DNA from: Chloroflexia bacterium
GTDB lineage: Bacteria > Chloroflexota > Chloroflexia > DTKN01
Assembly (NCBI GenBank): GCA_016928715.1
Contig: JAFGKG010000152.1
Coordinates: 1-49,032 of the forward strand
Direction: 5' to 3'
DNA length: 49,032 bases
In this document: positions 8,838 through 16,292 of the stretch, piece by piece
Position numbering within the stretch: position 1 is the first letter of the stretch
How the letters are laid out: every line of letters starts with the position of its first letter
Translations under genes and position numbers: made by a program
Notes under the pieces: model-generated
Database searches by the model: none
Told to the model about the DNA's origin: nothing
What the model saw: only the letters and a program-made list of their open reading frames with translations

Positions 8838-8858
8838 GGCCCCAACACGTGGGGGTCC
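8838..8858 (-). other. GC hairpin downstream of rpsR
   Basis: On the minus strand GACCCCCACGTGTTGGGGCC can fold through CCCC/GGGG around ACGTGT. It lies about 45 bases past the rpsR stop and closely resembles a hairpin in the leader of the same operon (10067-10087). It may be a terminator or protein-binding site; no T-run is present. The rest of 8658-8899 shows nothing clear. Confidence 0.4.
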
Positions 8859-8899
8859 ACCGCTAGGCTGGGGCAAGGATCTGCTGCGGCGCTGCTTGA

Positions 8900-9187
8900 T
8901 TAGCGCGCCGTATGCAGGCGTACAAAGGGCAGCAGCGCCATGTGACGGGCCCGCTTGATGGCCACGGCCAGTGCGCGCTGGTGTTTGGCACAAGTACCGG
9001 TGCGCCGCCGGGGCAGGATTTTACCCCGCTCGGAGACGTAGCGTTGCAGGCGTTTGGCATCCTTGTAATCGATGTGCTCGATCCGGTCCACGCAAAAGCC
9101 GCAGACCTTGCGCCGGCCGCGCTGGCCGCCACGATGCGACTGACCCCGTCCGCCACCTCGATTTCCTCGTGTTCGGTGTTCAGACAA
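8900..9187 (-). CDS. rpsR: 30S ribosomal protein S18
   Basis: This 95-residue basic protein is the bacterial S18, which binds S6 and 16S rRNA in the small-subunit platform. The family pattern is clear: [17 protein letters not shown], then [20 protein letters not shown] and [19 protein letters not shown]. It keeps CxxC (CGFC) and a later Cys, suggesting the zinc-binding form. The N-terminal ~25 residues are a Gly/Arg extension. It is third in the rpsF-ssb-rpsR operon, about 118 bases past ssb. The rplI gene that often follows is not here. Confidence 0.95.
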   Translation of the reverse strand: MSEHRTRGNRGGGRGQSHRGGQRGRRKVCGFCVDRIEHIDYKDAKRLQRYVSERGKILPRRRTGTCAKHQRALAVAIKRARHMALLPFVRLHTAR

Positions 9188-9305
9188 CGAATTCCTCCTT
9201 CAAGCCAACCTGGGGCAAAAGCCCGAACCCTGCGCAGGGACGCTGAACGCAGCTCGGCCCCGGCTTTTTCGTTCCTGGGCCAGATCTGCGCATTGACCGG
9301 CCCGC

Positions 9306-9731
9306 TTAGAAGGGCAGGTCATCTTCCTCCAGGCCGACGTCAAACTCTGGCTCCAACTCGGGAAAGGGAGCTTCTGTTTCGTCGCGTGTTTCCTGGCGAG
9401 TATCCAGCATGATCATTTCCTGGGCGACCACCTCGGTCATGTAACGGCGGATACCATCCTGGCCCTCCCAGGAGCGGGTCTGCAGCCGTCCTTCCACATA
9501 GACCGAGCGGCCTTTGGTCAGGTAGCGGTTACAGATCTCGGCCAGGGTTTCCCAAGTGACGATGCGGAACCACTGGGTATCCTCCTGCTGGTTTCCCGAG
9601 GCATCGCGCCAGGTTCGACTGACGGCTATGCGAAAGGTGGTCACTGCCTTGCCGTTCGGCGTGTAGCGCATCTCGGGGTCCGCGCCCAGGTTACCAATCA
9701 ACATGACCTTGTTCAGTCCTCGTGAAGCCAT
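9306..9731 (-). CDS. ssb: Single-stranded DNA-binding protein
   Basis: This 141-residue SSB coats single-stranded DNA in replication, repair and recombination. The OB fold opens with LNKVMLIGNLGADPEMRYTP and continues through FRIAVSRTWRD and TQWFRIVTWETLAEICNRYL, then VYVEGRLQTRSWE. The linker is short. The C-terminus ends in the acidic tip EEDDLPF used to recruit partner enzymes. It lies 10 bases after rpsF and before rpsR, the classic bacterial order, so it is transcribed from the rpsF promoter. GGAGGGACCC precedes the ATG. Confidence 0.96.
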   Translation of the reverse strand: MASRGLNKVMLIGNLGADPEMRYTPNGKAVTTFRIAVSRTWRDASGNQQEDTQWFRIVTWETLAEICNRYLTKGRSVYVEGRLQTRSWEGQDGIRRYMTEVVAQEMIMLDTRQETRDETEAPFPELEPEFDVGLEEDDLPF

Positions 9732-9741
9732 GGGTCCCTCC

Positions 9742-10041
9742 TTATTGCCCCACTCGGCGGGTCAGCATGTAGCGCAGAATGGCCTCGGTCAGTTTGAGCA
9801 CGCGCTCCAACTCTTCCAAGTGATCCGCGTCCAGGGAAAAGTGACAGAGCACATAGTATCCCTCTTCGTGGTCATCGATCTCATAGGCCAATCGCCGCCG
9901 GCCCCAGGGATCACTCTGCACCACCCCGTCCACCTTACCGCCCAAAGACTCGATCAACTCGCCGATCCTTTCGACCAGGGCAGCGATTTCCTCCTCATCC
10001 CGGTCGGGCCTGATAATGTACATCAATTCATATTCACGCAC
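9742..10041 (-). CDS. rpsF: 30S ribosomal protein S6
   Basis: This 99-residue S6 partners S18 on the 30S platform. The fold is recognised from REYELMYIIRPD, the GKVDGVVQSDPWGRRRLAYE strand region and YYVLCHFSLDADHLEELERV. The start is GTG at 10041, with AAGGAGGAT a few bases upstream; the next internal ATG would remove the first beta strand. It is the first gene of the rpsF-ssb-rpsR operon. The promoter lies about 100 bases upstream, leaving a leader that could hold an autoregulatory site. Confidence 0.96.
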   Translation of the reverse strand: MREYELMYIIRPDRDEEEIAALVERIGELIESLGGKVDGVVQSDPWGRRRLAYEIDDHEEGYYVLCHFSLDADHLEELERVLKLTEAILRYMLTRRVGQ

Positions 10042-10066
10042 GCTCTATCCTCCTTTCTACGGGTTT

Positions 10067-10087
10067 GCCCCAGACACGTGCGGGGTC
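10067..10087 (-). promoter_or_regulatory. Leader hairpin of the rpsF operon
   Basis: Between the promoter and the rpsF GTG, the minus strand reads GACCCCGCACGTGTCTGGGGC, which folds through CCCC/GGGG. S6:S18 complexes are known to repress this operon through an rpsF leader RNA in many bacteria. This is the best local candidate, but I cannot confirm the known consensus. Confidence 0.35.
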
Positions 10088-10141
10088 ACACGCTCCGAAG
10101 CAGAAAGGTACGCTGGGGGCCTTATTGCCCCAAACAGGAAG

Positions 10142-10170
10142 ATTATACCATTGAACCGCGTCGTTGGCAA
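10142..10170 (-). promoter_or_regulatory. Promoter of rpsF-ssb-rpsR
   Basis: On the minus strand: TTGCCA (10170-10165), a 17-base spacer ending in GG, then TATAAT (10147-10142). It stands just past the 3' end of the UbiB-like gene. Confidence 0.85.
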
Positions 10171-10177
10171 ATCGGAT

Positions 10178-11830
10178 TCAGTGGGGAGGGCGCAGTGTCC
10201 ACAGCAAAAGGCCCAGCAGCAGCAGGAGAAAGCCGGCGCCGCCGCCCAAAATCAGCCAAGTCCACCAGGTTCCAGGGGGCAACAAGGGGCGCAGCAGCAG
10301 CGCGGTGACCACCAGCATCGTCGCGACGAGCAGGGCCAGGGCAAGCTGGATGGAGAAGGTATCCAGGGTGGCCATTAGCGCCTCGGAGCGACGCAGCTCC
10401 AGGCCCAGGGAGAGCTGGCCCTGCTGCAGTTGCTGCAGCAGGGCCGGCCCCAGGCTGGGCAAGTCCTGCAGGAGGCGGGACCAGGGGCCCAGGCCGGCCT
10501 CGGCCCGCTCCAGCATCGCCGCCGGGGACAGGGTCTGGCGCAAAAAGCGTTCGGCGTAGGGACGGGCCACCGCAAAGGGGTCGAAATCCGGATCGAGCTG
10601 CAGACCAACTCCCTCCAGCATAGCCAGCACCCGGCCCAGCAGCCATAGTTCTGCCGGCAAGCGCAGGCGGCGGCGGAAAGCAATGTCCATCGCCTGTTGG
10701 ACAATCTCGCGGGCCAGGATTTCCTGCAGCGGCCGGCCGGCATAGCGTTGCAGCAACCCCTCTAAATCCTGGCGTAAGCCTTCTCGATCCACTCCATGGG
10801 CCACAATGCTCATGCGCAGTAACTGTTTGACCAGCGCCTCCGCATCGAGGCGCAGCACCGCGCTGATCAGATAGACCAGCTGTTCGCGCAACGAGCGGGA
10901 GATCCGGCCGACCATGCCAAAGTCCAGGGCCACGATCACCTCTCCCGGCAGCACGAAAAAGTTGCCCGGATGGGGATCCCCGTGAAAAAAACCATCCTCA
11001 AGAACTTCCTGCATCAGCATCCGGGTGGCGTGAAGGGCTACCTGATGGGGGTCCAGGCCCGCCGCTCGCAGGGCCGGGACATCGTCAATCTTGATGCCGC
11101 GGATACGTTCCAAGGTCAGCAGACGGTGCGTGGTCAACTTCCAGTAGACCCGCGGAATGTGCAGATAGGGCTCGTCAGCGAAATTATGCCGAAAGCGTTC
11201 AGCGTGGTGGCCCTCACGGGCAAAGTCCAACTCTCCCTGCAGTGTGTGGGCGAATTCCTCCACGATCGCCGGCAGGTCATAGAATTCGAGTGCCGGAAAG
11301 CGCTCCTCCACCAGCTTGACCAGGTCGCGCAAAATATCCAGGTCTAGGGCGACGAGCTCATCCAACCCCGGTCGCTGCACCTTGAGCACGACCTCCTCCC
11401 CGCTGTGCAGCGTGGCGGCGTGCACCTGGGAAAGCGAGGCTGCCGCCAGGGGCTCTTGTTCCAAGTGGGCAAACCATCGCTCCAAGGGCCCGCCCAGTTC
11501 GCTTTCTATCTGGCGGCGAGCCTGGGCAAAGGGAAAAGGCGGTACCTGGTCCTGCAGTCGTGTCAATTCCTCGACAAAGGGTGGGGGCAGCAGGTCCGGC
11601 CTGGTACTCAACACCTGGCCCAATTTGATAAAGGTAGGGCCAAGTTCCTCCAGGGCTCGCCTCAGATGGGAAGCGGGCGGCACCATCCAATCCTTCCGGC
11701 GGCGTGGTGACCAAAGAAATCGGGGACTGAGCTGTTTGAAGAACAGCCCAAACCCATGTCGGACCAATACCTGTGTGATCTGGCGATAGCGCCGCCAGCG
11801 CTGGGGGCGAAATAGGGAGAACAAGGCCAT
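10178..11830 (-). CDS. ABC1/UbiB-family atypical kinase
   Basis: This protein of about 550 residues is of the ABC1/ADCK/UbiB family: membrane-linked atypical kinases or ATPases that support quinone or isoprenoid-lipid metabolism. The family signature GPTFIKLGQVLSTRPDLLP (KxGQ) lies near 60-80, LSQVHAA (the Ala-rich loop replacement) near 132, VVLKVQRPG (Lys) near 147, and the catalytic DGFFHGDPHPGNFF near 275 with ALDFGMVG near 295. Two hydrophobic C-terminal segments (about 485-545) would anchor it. I take the ATG at 11830 (MALFSLF) with AAAGG upstream; the frame extends to 11932 through repeat sequence with no family similarity. No ubiquinone or menaquinone genes are nearby, so the substrate is unknown. 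Confidence 0.9.
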   Translation of the reverse strand: MALFSLFRPQRWRRYRQITQVLVRHGFGLFFKQLSPRFLWSPRRRKDWMVPPASHLRRALEELGPTFIKLGQVLSTRPDLLPPPFVEELTRLQDQVPPFPFAQARRQIESELGGPLERWFAHLEQEPLAAASLSQVHAATLHSGEEVVLKVQRPGLDELVALDLDILRDLVKLVEERFPALEFYDLPAIVEEFAHTLQGELDFAREGHHAERFRHNFADEPYLHIPRVYWKLTTHRLLTLERIRGIKIDDVPALRAAGLDPHQVALHATRMLMQEVLEDGFFHGDPHPGNFFVLPGEVIVALDFGMVGRISRSLREQLVYLISAVLRLDAEALVKQLLRMSIVAHGVDREGLRQDLEGLLQRYAGRPLQEILAREIVQQAMDIAFRRRLRLPAELWLLGRVLAMLEGVGLQLDPDFDPFAVARPYAERFLRQTLSPAAMLERAEAGLGPWSRLLQDLPSLGPALLQQLQQGQLSLGLELRRSEALMATLDTFSIQLALALLVATMLVVTALLLRPLLPPGTWWTWLILGGGAGFLLLLLGLLLWTLRPPH

Positions 11831-11856
11831 CCACCTTTGTCCAATGCTGCTTGTAG

Positions 11857-11886
11857 TGCCCGCCTCGGCAGCGCCGAGGGTGGGCG
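11857..11886 (+). repeat. Dispersed intergenic repeat, family C copy 2
   Basis: The core GCCCGCCTCGGCAGCGCCGA and the following GTGGGCG match the repeats at 6043-6088 and 40357-40402. It is also followed by a CGTAAA stretch, as copy 1 is. Confidence 0.65.
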
Positions 11887-11919
11887 GGGTGGACTTGCGT
11901 AAATAGGCCTTTCTGCTGC

Positions 11920-11970
11920 AGGGCGACGGCAATCCCGCGATTCGAGAATCGTCGGATCGCCGTCGCCCCT
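11920..11970. repeat. Long palindromic repeat, family D copy 1
   Basis: This imperfect 51-base palindrome has outer arms GGGCGACGGC/GCCGTCGCCC and inner arms CGATTC/GAATCG. It resembles 37365-37423. It lies just past the SPFH gene end at 11999 and upstream of the UbiB-like gene. Confidence 0.7.
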
Positions 11971-11998
11971 GAGGGGGTCTGGGGTCTAAGGGCCGCTT

Positions 11999-13087
11999 TT
12001 ACAGACGGCTGAGCAGTTCCTGCTTTTTCTGCTGGAACTCTTCCTCGGTGAGAATGCCCTGATCACGCAGCTCTGCCAACTGCTTGATCTGATCGGGAAT
12101 GCTGGGGCCCTGGCCGCTGCGGGACAGGACCTCCTGTCGTTTTTTCTGGTACTCTTCCTCGCTGAGCACCCCCTGCGCGCGCAGGTTTTCCAGTTGCTGC
12201 AGTAGGGCCTCCGAGCCGCTCGCGGCCGGGGCGCCTGGCTGCATCCCCTGGATCGCCTGCCCCGCCACGGCCCCACCCAGGCCCAGGCCGGCCGCACCGG
12301 CGACCAAGGCCCCGGTCAGGCCGCCCGCCCCTTCGGCAGTGGCGGCGTCGCCGATGGCCCGGGCCGATTTGAAGCGCAGGTAGGCGTTCATGTCGCCGAT
12401 TGCACCCATCTGGGCCCGCTCATCGATGGCCCGCTCCACTTCCTCGGGCACCGTGATGGCGGTGATGTAAAAGGCCTTGAGGACCATGCCCACGTTGGCG
12501 AAATCGTCGGCCAACTTGACCCGAATTGCCCCCGAGAGCTCGTCGTACTGACCGGCCAGATCCAATACCGAGGTCAGGTTCTCGCCAATGAGGTCGGCCA
12601 GCTTGGAGACAATCATGCTGCGCAAATAGTCTTCGATGCGATCGGTGGTATAGATGCCCTGGGTGCCGGCGATCTTGTTGACAAAGAGCTGGGGATCATC
12701 CACTTGAATGGCATAGGTGCCGTGGCCCCTCAGACGGACAATGCCAAAATCGCTGTCGCGATAGGGAATCATCTGGGGGGTGCCCCATTTCATGTCCACA
12801 AACTCGCGCATGTTGACGAAAACAACCTCGGCGCGGAAGGGGCTCTTTGAACCAAAGGGCAGCTTGATCAGGTTGACCAGGATGGGAATGTTCGCTGTGG
12901 TCAGGGTGTGGGTGCCAGGTCCAAGCACGTCCAAGGACTGGCCACCCCGGAAGAACACGGCTACCTGGCTCTCTCGTACAACGCACTGGGAGCCCAGGCG
13001 AATCTCGCCGGAGCCATGCTCCGGGATACGGTGGATGATATGTTTTCCGGTCTCGTCTAAAAATTCGATTACTTCCAAAAGCGCCAT
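11999..13087 (-). CDS. SPFH/band-7 protein with two C-terminal SHOCT domains
   Basis: This 362-residue protein matches the YdjI-like group of SPFH (stomatin/prohibitin/flotillin) proteins, thought to form membrane-associated scaffolds. The SPFH region (about 10-245) contains SQVAVFFRGGQSLDVLGPGT and the typical VPEEVERAIDERAQMGAIG end. A Gly/Ala-rich linker (about 255-295) leads to two SHOCT repeats: LLQQLENLRAQGVLSEEEYQ and IKQLAELRDQGILTEEEFQ. SHOCT domains often go with oligomerisation or nucleic-acid binding. No transmembrane segment is evident. AGGAGGAATCAAC precedes the ATG. It lies 86 bases after the coiled-coil gene, probably in the same operon. Confidence 0.88.
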   Translation of the reverse strand: MALLEVIEFLDETGKHIIHRIPEHGSGEIRLGSQCVVRESQVAVFFRGGQSLDVLGPGTHTLTTANIPILVNLIKLPFGSKSPFRAEVVFVNMREFVDMKWGTPQMIPYRDSDFGIVRLRGHGTYAIQVDDPQLFVNKIAGTQGIYTTDRIEDYLRSMIVSKLADLIGENLTSVLDLAGQYDELSGAIRVKLADDFANVGMVLKAFYITAITVPEEVERAIDERAQMGAIGDMNAYLRFKSARAIGDAATAEGAGGLTGALVAGAAGLGLGGAVAGQAIQGMQPGAPAASGSEALLQQLENLRAQGVLSEEEYQKKRQEVLSRSGQGPSIPDQIKQLAELRDQGILTEEEFQQKKQELLSRL

Positions 13088-13173
13088 GTTGATTCCTCCT
13101 CAAGCAGGATCCCCATATCCCAAGGGGAAACCATTGTAACAGGACTGAACAAGGAACAGGTCCACCAAGAAGC

Positions 13174-13824
13174 CTACTGCTCATCCAGATCGACGGTCAG
13201 CCCCTCTTCTGGGGGGACGGATTCCAGGACCTCTTCTTCCTCTGCCTCGGTCGGGGCAGCGGGCGTTTCCACCGTGCCGGTCAGGGGAACGGGTGGGGCC
13301 GCGCCAATGAGCACATCGCGACGGCGATCGACGTATTCGTGCATCTCGACCAGGAAATCCTTGAGCGAGGCAAGTGCAGCCTTGACCCCTTCCTCGGCCT
13401 CGATGGCCTGTCGAAACTCCGCAATGCCCTCCCCGATCTGGTCGACGCCCACCAGCAGGGCCGTGTCATAGTCATAAAGGGCGTCCAATTCTTGCTCGCG
13501 GATCGCTACGGCATCGAACCAGCCGGCATAACCATAGACGGCTGTGCGCAGACGATCCGCCAACAACTGTAACTTTTTTTGCACCTGCTCGGCCTCGTCC
13601 ATCAGCTGGAGGCCACCAGAGATGTTGAGCAATTCGCTCTGGTACTCGGTCAGCCGCTTACGCAATTGCTCCAATTGATCCGCGATGTAGACCCGCAACA
13701 ACTTGTCCGCATCTCGGCGCAGGTTCTTGTCCATATAAGATCCGATGCCTGGGATCTTGCTGGCCAGACGCTTGAGCGCGGTCTCGTCGCGAGCCTGAAA
13801 GACTCGCTGCCGGAAATCGGTCAT
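13174..13824 (-). CDS. Coiled-coil protein of unknown function
   Basis: This 216-residue, mostly helical acidic protein has no recognised family. The start is the ATG at 13824 (MTDFRQRVFQARDET), with AAGGAGG six bases upstream; longer starts reach into the promoter. Residues 20-150 are predicted helical with heptad-like Leu spacing (LLRVYIADQLEQLRKRLTEY; QVQKKLQLLADRLRTA). A second helical stretch is near 120-165, and the C-terminal ~45 residues are an acidic Pro/Glu-rich tail (TEAEEEEVLESVPPEEG). It precedes the SPFH gene, so a role as a soluble partner of that scaffold is plausible but inferred. Confidence 0.75.
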   Translation of the reverse strand: MTDFRQRVFQARDETALKRLASKIPGIGSYMDKNLRRDADKLLRVYIADQLEQLRKRLTEYQSELLNISGGLQLMDEAEQVQKKLQLLADRLRTAVYGYAGWFDAVAIREQELDALYDYDTALLVGVDQIGEGIAEFRQAIEAEEGVKAALASLKDFLVEMHEYVDRRRDVLIGAAPPVPLTGTVETPAAPTEAEEEEVLESVPPEEGLTVDLDEQ

Positions 13825-13903
13825 GGTTCGCCTCCTTGACATTCTGATTTGGCCCATCCACGATAAGGTACGAGAGTGGCCAGAAAAAAGTTCCACCTTT
13901 GCC

Positions 13904-13932
13904 ATTTTACCCGATTCGGAGCAAAAAGTAAA
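13904..13932 (-). promoter_or_regulatory. Promoter of the coiled-coil/SPFH operon
   Basis: On the minus strand: TTTACT (13932-13927), a 17-base spacer ending in GGG, then TAAAAT (13909-13904). Confidence 0.65.
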
Positions 13933-13947
13933 GAGGTTCTTTGCCAA

Positions 13948-15180
13948 CTAGATTGCAGATAAAAAGCGCAGCCGTCGATGTCTGGCGGTGTAATAGGCAA
14001 GCTGTTGTTCCAGATTTGGATCGGGGGCAAGCTGCCGGCAGGCGGCCAAGATTTGCTCTGCGGCCAAGGCATCTGGCTCTGGACACTGGGCAATGTCCTG
14101 CCAGGGCATCCCTCCCTGTCCCTGCAGGACGACCCCCGTTAGGTCTGGCAGCGACGTTGGATCCGCCGACCAGGTCAGTCCCAGCACAAAGGAGATCGCT
14201 TGAGGGGGAGCTTGTTCCCGGGTAATCTGGAGTAATTCAGGGGAGCGGCCCCAGGCCAAAACCAGCAAGGGTTGGTCCGTGTCGTGCAATTGGGAGAGGC
14301 GTCTGCGCGGTAGACGGAGCAGGTGTTCCAGGGCCAGGGCCAGGGGGATGGAATCTCGCTCGACCGAGACCACCGCCGTCAGGTCAAGCGGCAGGGCGGC
14401 CAGGAGCTCCTGCAGCCGCGACAGGGTCCTGGCGATCATTTCCACCGCGAAGGACGTGTCCGTTTCCAGGGAAATCTCTAGACCATTGTCGCCGGCCGTG
14501 CCTAACAGGACCACGCCAAAGTCGGCATACATCCGTTCCTTGAGCCCCAATTCTTGGTCGGGGAACTCTTGGTAGCGCAAGGCCCTCCGCAGGCCGGCCT
14601 CGGCTTCTGCGGCGTGCTCAGGAGAAGGCGCCCACTCGATCGCCTGGCGGAAATACTGCTCGGCAGCGGCCCAATCTCCCAACCCCAGGTGACAGGCTGC
14701 CATCAGGCTGTGGACCTGGCCGTCATGGCGATATGCCTCCAGGGGCAAACGCAGTGCTTCTAGTGCTTGCGGCAGCCGGCCCAGGGCGTAGTGGGTATAA
14801 GCGATCTGGTAAAGTGCCGTGGGGTCCTCTGGCTCCAGGGCCAGGCAGGTTTGAAAGACCGTCAGCGCCTCCTCAAAGCGCCCCAGTTCGAGCAAGATAT
14901 AGCCCACGCGAAAATGAGCGTCAAAGGTCTCTTCCAGGCCAGACACCGTGCGGAACGCATCCAGGGACTTGGTCAACAGCCCCCGTTGGCGATAGTGATG
15001 GCCGAGGGCTTCGTAGGCCTCAGCAAAGCCCGGGTCCGCGTCGACAGCGCGGCGATACTCGACGAGTGCCTCGTCAATGCGCCCAGCGCGTTCCAAGGTA
15101 ATGGCCCGCTCATAGTGCTCGCTGGCCTCCTGACGTCGAAAATGGTCCAAGAAATCCTCCGGCTCAACGAAAGAAAACAT
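13948..15180 (-). CDS. TPR protein with C-terminal unknown domain
   Basis: This 410-residue soluble protein has tetratricopeptide repeats over about 15-215 (HYERAITLERAGRIDEALVE; AYEALGHHYRQRGLLTKSLD; HFRVGYILLELGRFEEALTV; LYQIAYTHYALGRLPQALEA). TPRs are protein-docking surfaces. The C-terminal half (220-410) begins KERMYADFGVVLLGTAGDNG and has alternating hydrophobic stretches of an alpha/beta domain I do not recognise. The start ATG at 15180 overlaps the end of the upstream zinc-ribbon gene by 17 bases, with no strong ribosome site, so it is probably translated by coupling. It ends 16 bases before the next promoter. Confidence 0.82.
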   Translation of the reverse strand: MFSFVEPEDFLDHFRRQEASEHYERAITLERAGRIDEALVEYRRAVDADPGFAEAYEALGHHYRQRGLLTKSLDAFRTVSGLEETFDAHFRVGYILLELGRFEEALTVFQTCLALEPEDPTALYQIAYTHYALGRLPQALEALRLPLEAYRHDGQVHSLMAACHLGLGDWAAAEQYFRQAIEWAPSPEHAAEAEAGLRRALRYQEFPDQELGLKERMYADFGVVLLGTAGDNGLEISLETDTSFAVEMIARTLSRLQELLAALPLDLTAVVSVERDSIPLALALEHLLRLPRRRLSQLHDTDQPLLVLAWGRSPELLQITREQAPPQAISFVLGLTWSADPTSLPDLTGVVLQGQGGMPWQDIAQCPEPDALAAEQILAACRQLAPDPNLEQQLAYYTARHRRLRFLSAI

Positions 15181-15907
15181 TGCCTGATAGCAAGATCTGT
15201 GCCCATAGATACAGCATTACTAACAGAGCGATCAGCAGGACCAGTACAGCCCAAACCCAGAGATTGAAGCTTGCGCCCTGGCCGCGATTGCGCTGGCCTA
15301 TATGGTGCAGGGATGACCACAGCCCCCGGCCAAAGTCAGCGAGTTGTTGGCCGAGAGGGGTTTCCTGCTCGGAATGCCTGGGCGTGGCCCTGCCCTCCGC
15401 AGATGGCGGGTTTTCTGCTCTCTCTTGCTCAACAGCCGCTGTCATCAGCGGCGACTGTTCTGAAGCGGGCTCCGTTTGCTCATGTGTCCCAGCCGGGGAG
15501 GGTGTTTGCCCGCGCTCCTCAGCGGGGGATTGTCCCTCCATCGAATCGGCAATGCTTCGGCCGCAGTGCGGGCAAAAAACGGTGGCCTGCTCCAAGAGAC
15601 GGCTGCAGTGCGGGCAAAAGGCCTGCTGCGCCGGCCCAGGAGCTTCCACACGATCATAGAGCCATTTGGCAATACGATCCTGCCTCTGCCAGGCCGAGGC
15701 AGGCTTTTTTACCTCTAGCGCGCAGTCCTCGCAGAGATCGCCCTCGTCTTCCTCATCCAATAGCTTCCCACACCGCCGGCACAGACGTACCGTCTCTTCA
15801 GAGGCTAACTGCATCACCAGTCGACGTGCTTCCTGGCAATAAGGGCAACTCTCGTTTGGGCCAGATAACCTGGTCCCACAGGTGGGGCAACGATATTCAT
15901 CAGCCAT
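15164..15907 (-). CDS. Zinc-ribbon protein with a C-terminal membrane anchor
   Basis: This protein of about 247 residues has three zinc-ribbon-like CxxC pairs or groups in its N-terminal half: CPTCG...CPYC, CRRCG...CEDC and CPHC...CPHCG. A low-complexity Glu/Pro/Thr linker (about 125-195) and one strong hydrophobic segment near the C-terminus (WVWAVLVLLIALLVMLYLW) follow. The layout is a tail-anchored sensor or scaffold with cytoplasmic ribbons. Two adjacent ATGs (15910, 15907) are possible; 15907 has AGGAGG at the better spacing of six. It overlaps the TPR gene by 17 bases and is read from its own promoter, divergent from tRNA-Sec. No known function. Confidence 0.8.
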   Translation of the reverse strand: MADEYRCPTCGTRLSGPNESCPYCQEARRLVMQLASEETVRLCRRCGKLLDEEDEGDLCEDCALEVKKPASAWQRQDRIAKWLYDRVEAPGPAQQAFCPHCSRLLEQATVFCPHCGRSIADSMEGQSPAEERGQTPSPAGTHEQTEPASEQSPLMTAAVEQERAENPPSAEGRATPRHSEQETPLGQQLADFGRGLWSSLHHIGQRNRGQGASFNLWVWAVLVLLIALLVMLYLWAQILLSGNVFFR

Positions 15908-15932
15908 CATGGGCCTCCTGACAACTGCCCGC

Positions 15933-15961
15933 ATTTTACTACAACCTGCACAGATACGCAA
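15933..15961 (-). promoter_or_regulatory. Promoter of the zinc-ribbon/TPR operon
   Basis: On the minus strand: TTGCGT (15961-15956), a 17-base spacer, then TAAAAT (15938-15933). The spacer ends GGTTGTAG, strikingly like the promoters at 19831 and 40258. Confidence 0.75.
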
Positions 15962-15971
15962 CACTTGCCAC

Positions 15972-16000
15972 TTGACGAATTTGCGCAAACAGTGTATGCT
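15972..16000 (+). promoter_or_regulatory. Promoter of tRNA-Sec
   Basis: TTGACG (15972-15977), 17 bases, TATGCT (15995-16000); the tRNA begins nine bases after the -10. Its -35 is 10 bases from the -35 of the divergent zinc-ribbon promoter. Confidence 0.75.
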
Positions 16001-16008
16001 ATAGGCCT

Positions 16009-16102
16009 GGGGGTGGATGGGCCCTGGTGGGTCCCGCGGTCTTCAAAACCGTTGTGGGGCGCTGGACGCGTCCCGGGTCGGTTCGACTCCGACGCACTCC
16101 CG
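16009..16102 (+). tRNA. selC: Selenocysteine tRNA (anticodon UCA)
   Basis: The cloverleaf can be folded by hand into the tRNA-Sec form. The acceptor is an eight-position stem (GGGGGTGG with GCACTCCC; one G-T and an unpaired last position). The D-stem has six pairs (GGGCCC/GGGTCC) with a four-base loop. The anticodon stem GCGGT/ACCGT holds loop CTTCAAA, anticodon TCA at 16043-16045. A long variable arm has a seven-pair stem (GGGGCGC). The T-arm is GTCGG-TTCGACT-CCGAC. The discriminator is G at 16102 and CCA is not encoded. The 6-bp D-stem, long variable arm and UCA anticodon exclude tRNA-Ser. The host should therefore read UGA as selenocysteine. selA, selB and selD are not in the window. Confidence 0.95.
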
Positions 16103-16110
16103 CTTTGACA

Positions 16111-16134
16111 GGCCCCGCAATTTGCGGGGCCTTT
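16111..16134 (+). terminator. Terminator after tRNA-Sec
   Basis: GGCCCCGC - AATTT - GCGGGGCC followed by TTT, starting eight bases after the tRNA. Confidence 0.75.
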
Positions 16135-16292
16135 GCCCCTAGAGCCCTGCTCGCAGAGCAGCTTCCAAGACAGTGGACGCCTTGTTGTCGTAAGTTAATA
16201 TAGGGGCCTGATTTTCCCACTCGCTATCCGTCCAGGTTCCGCAAGTGAGGTGAAACGGTCGAGCGTGGCCTTGCACCGGGGAATGATTTCCC

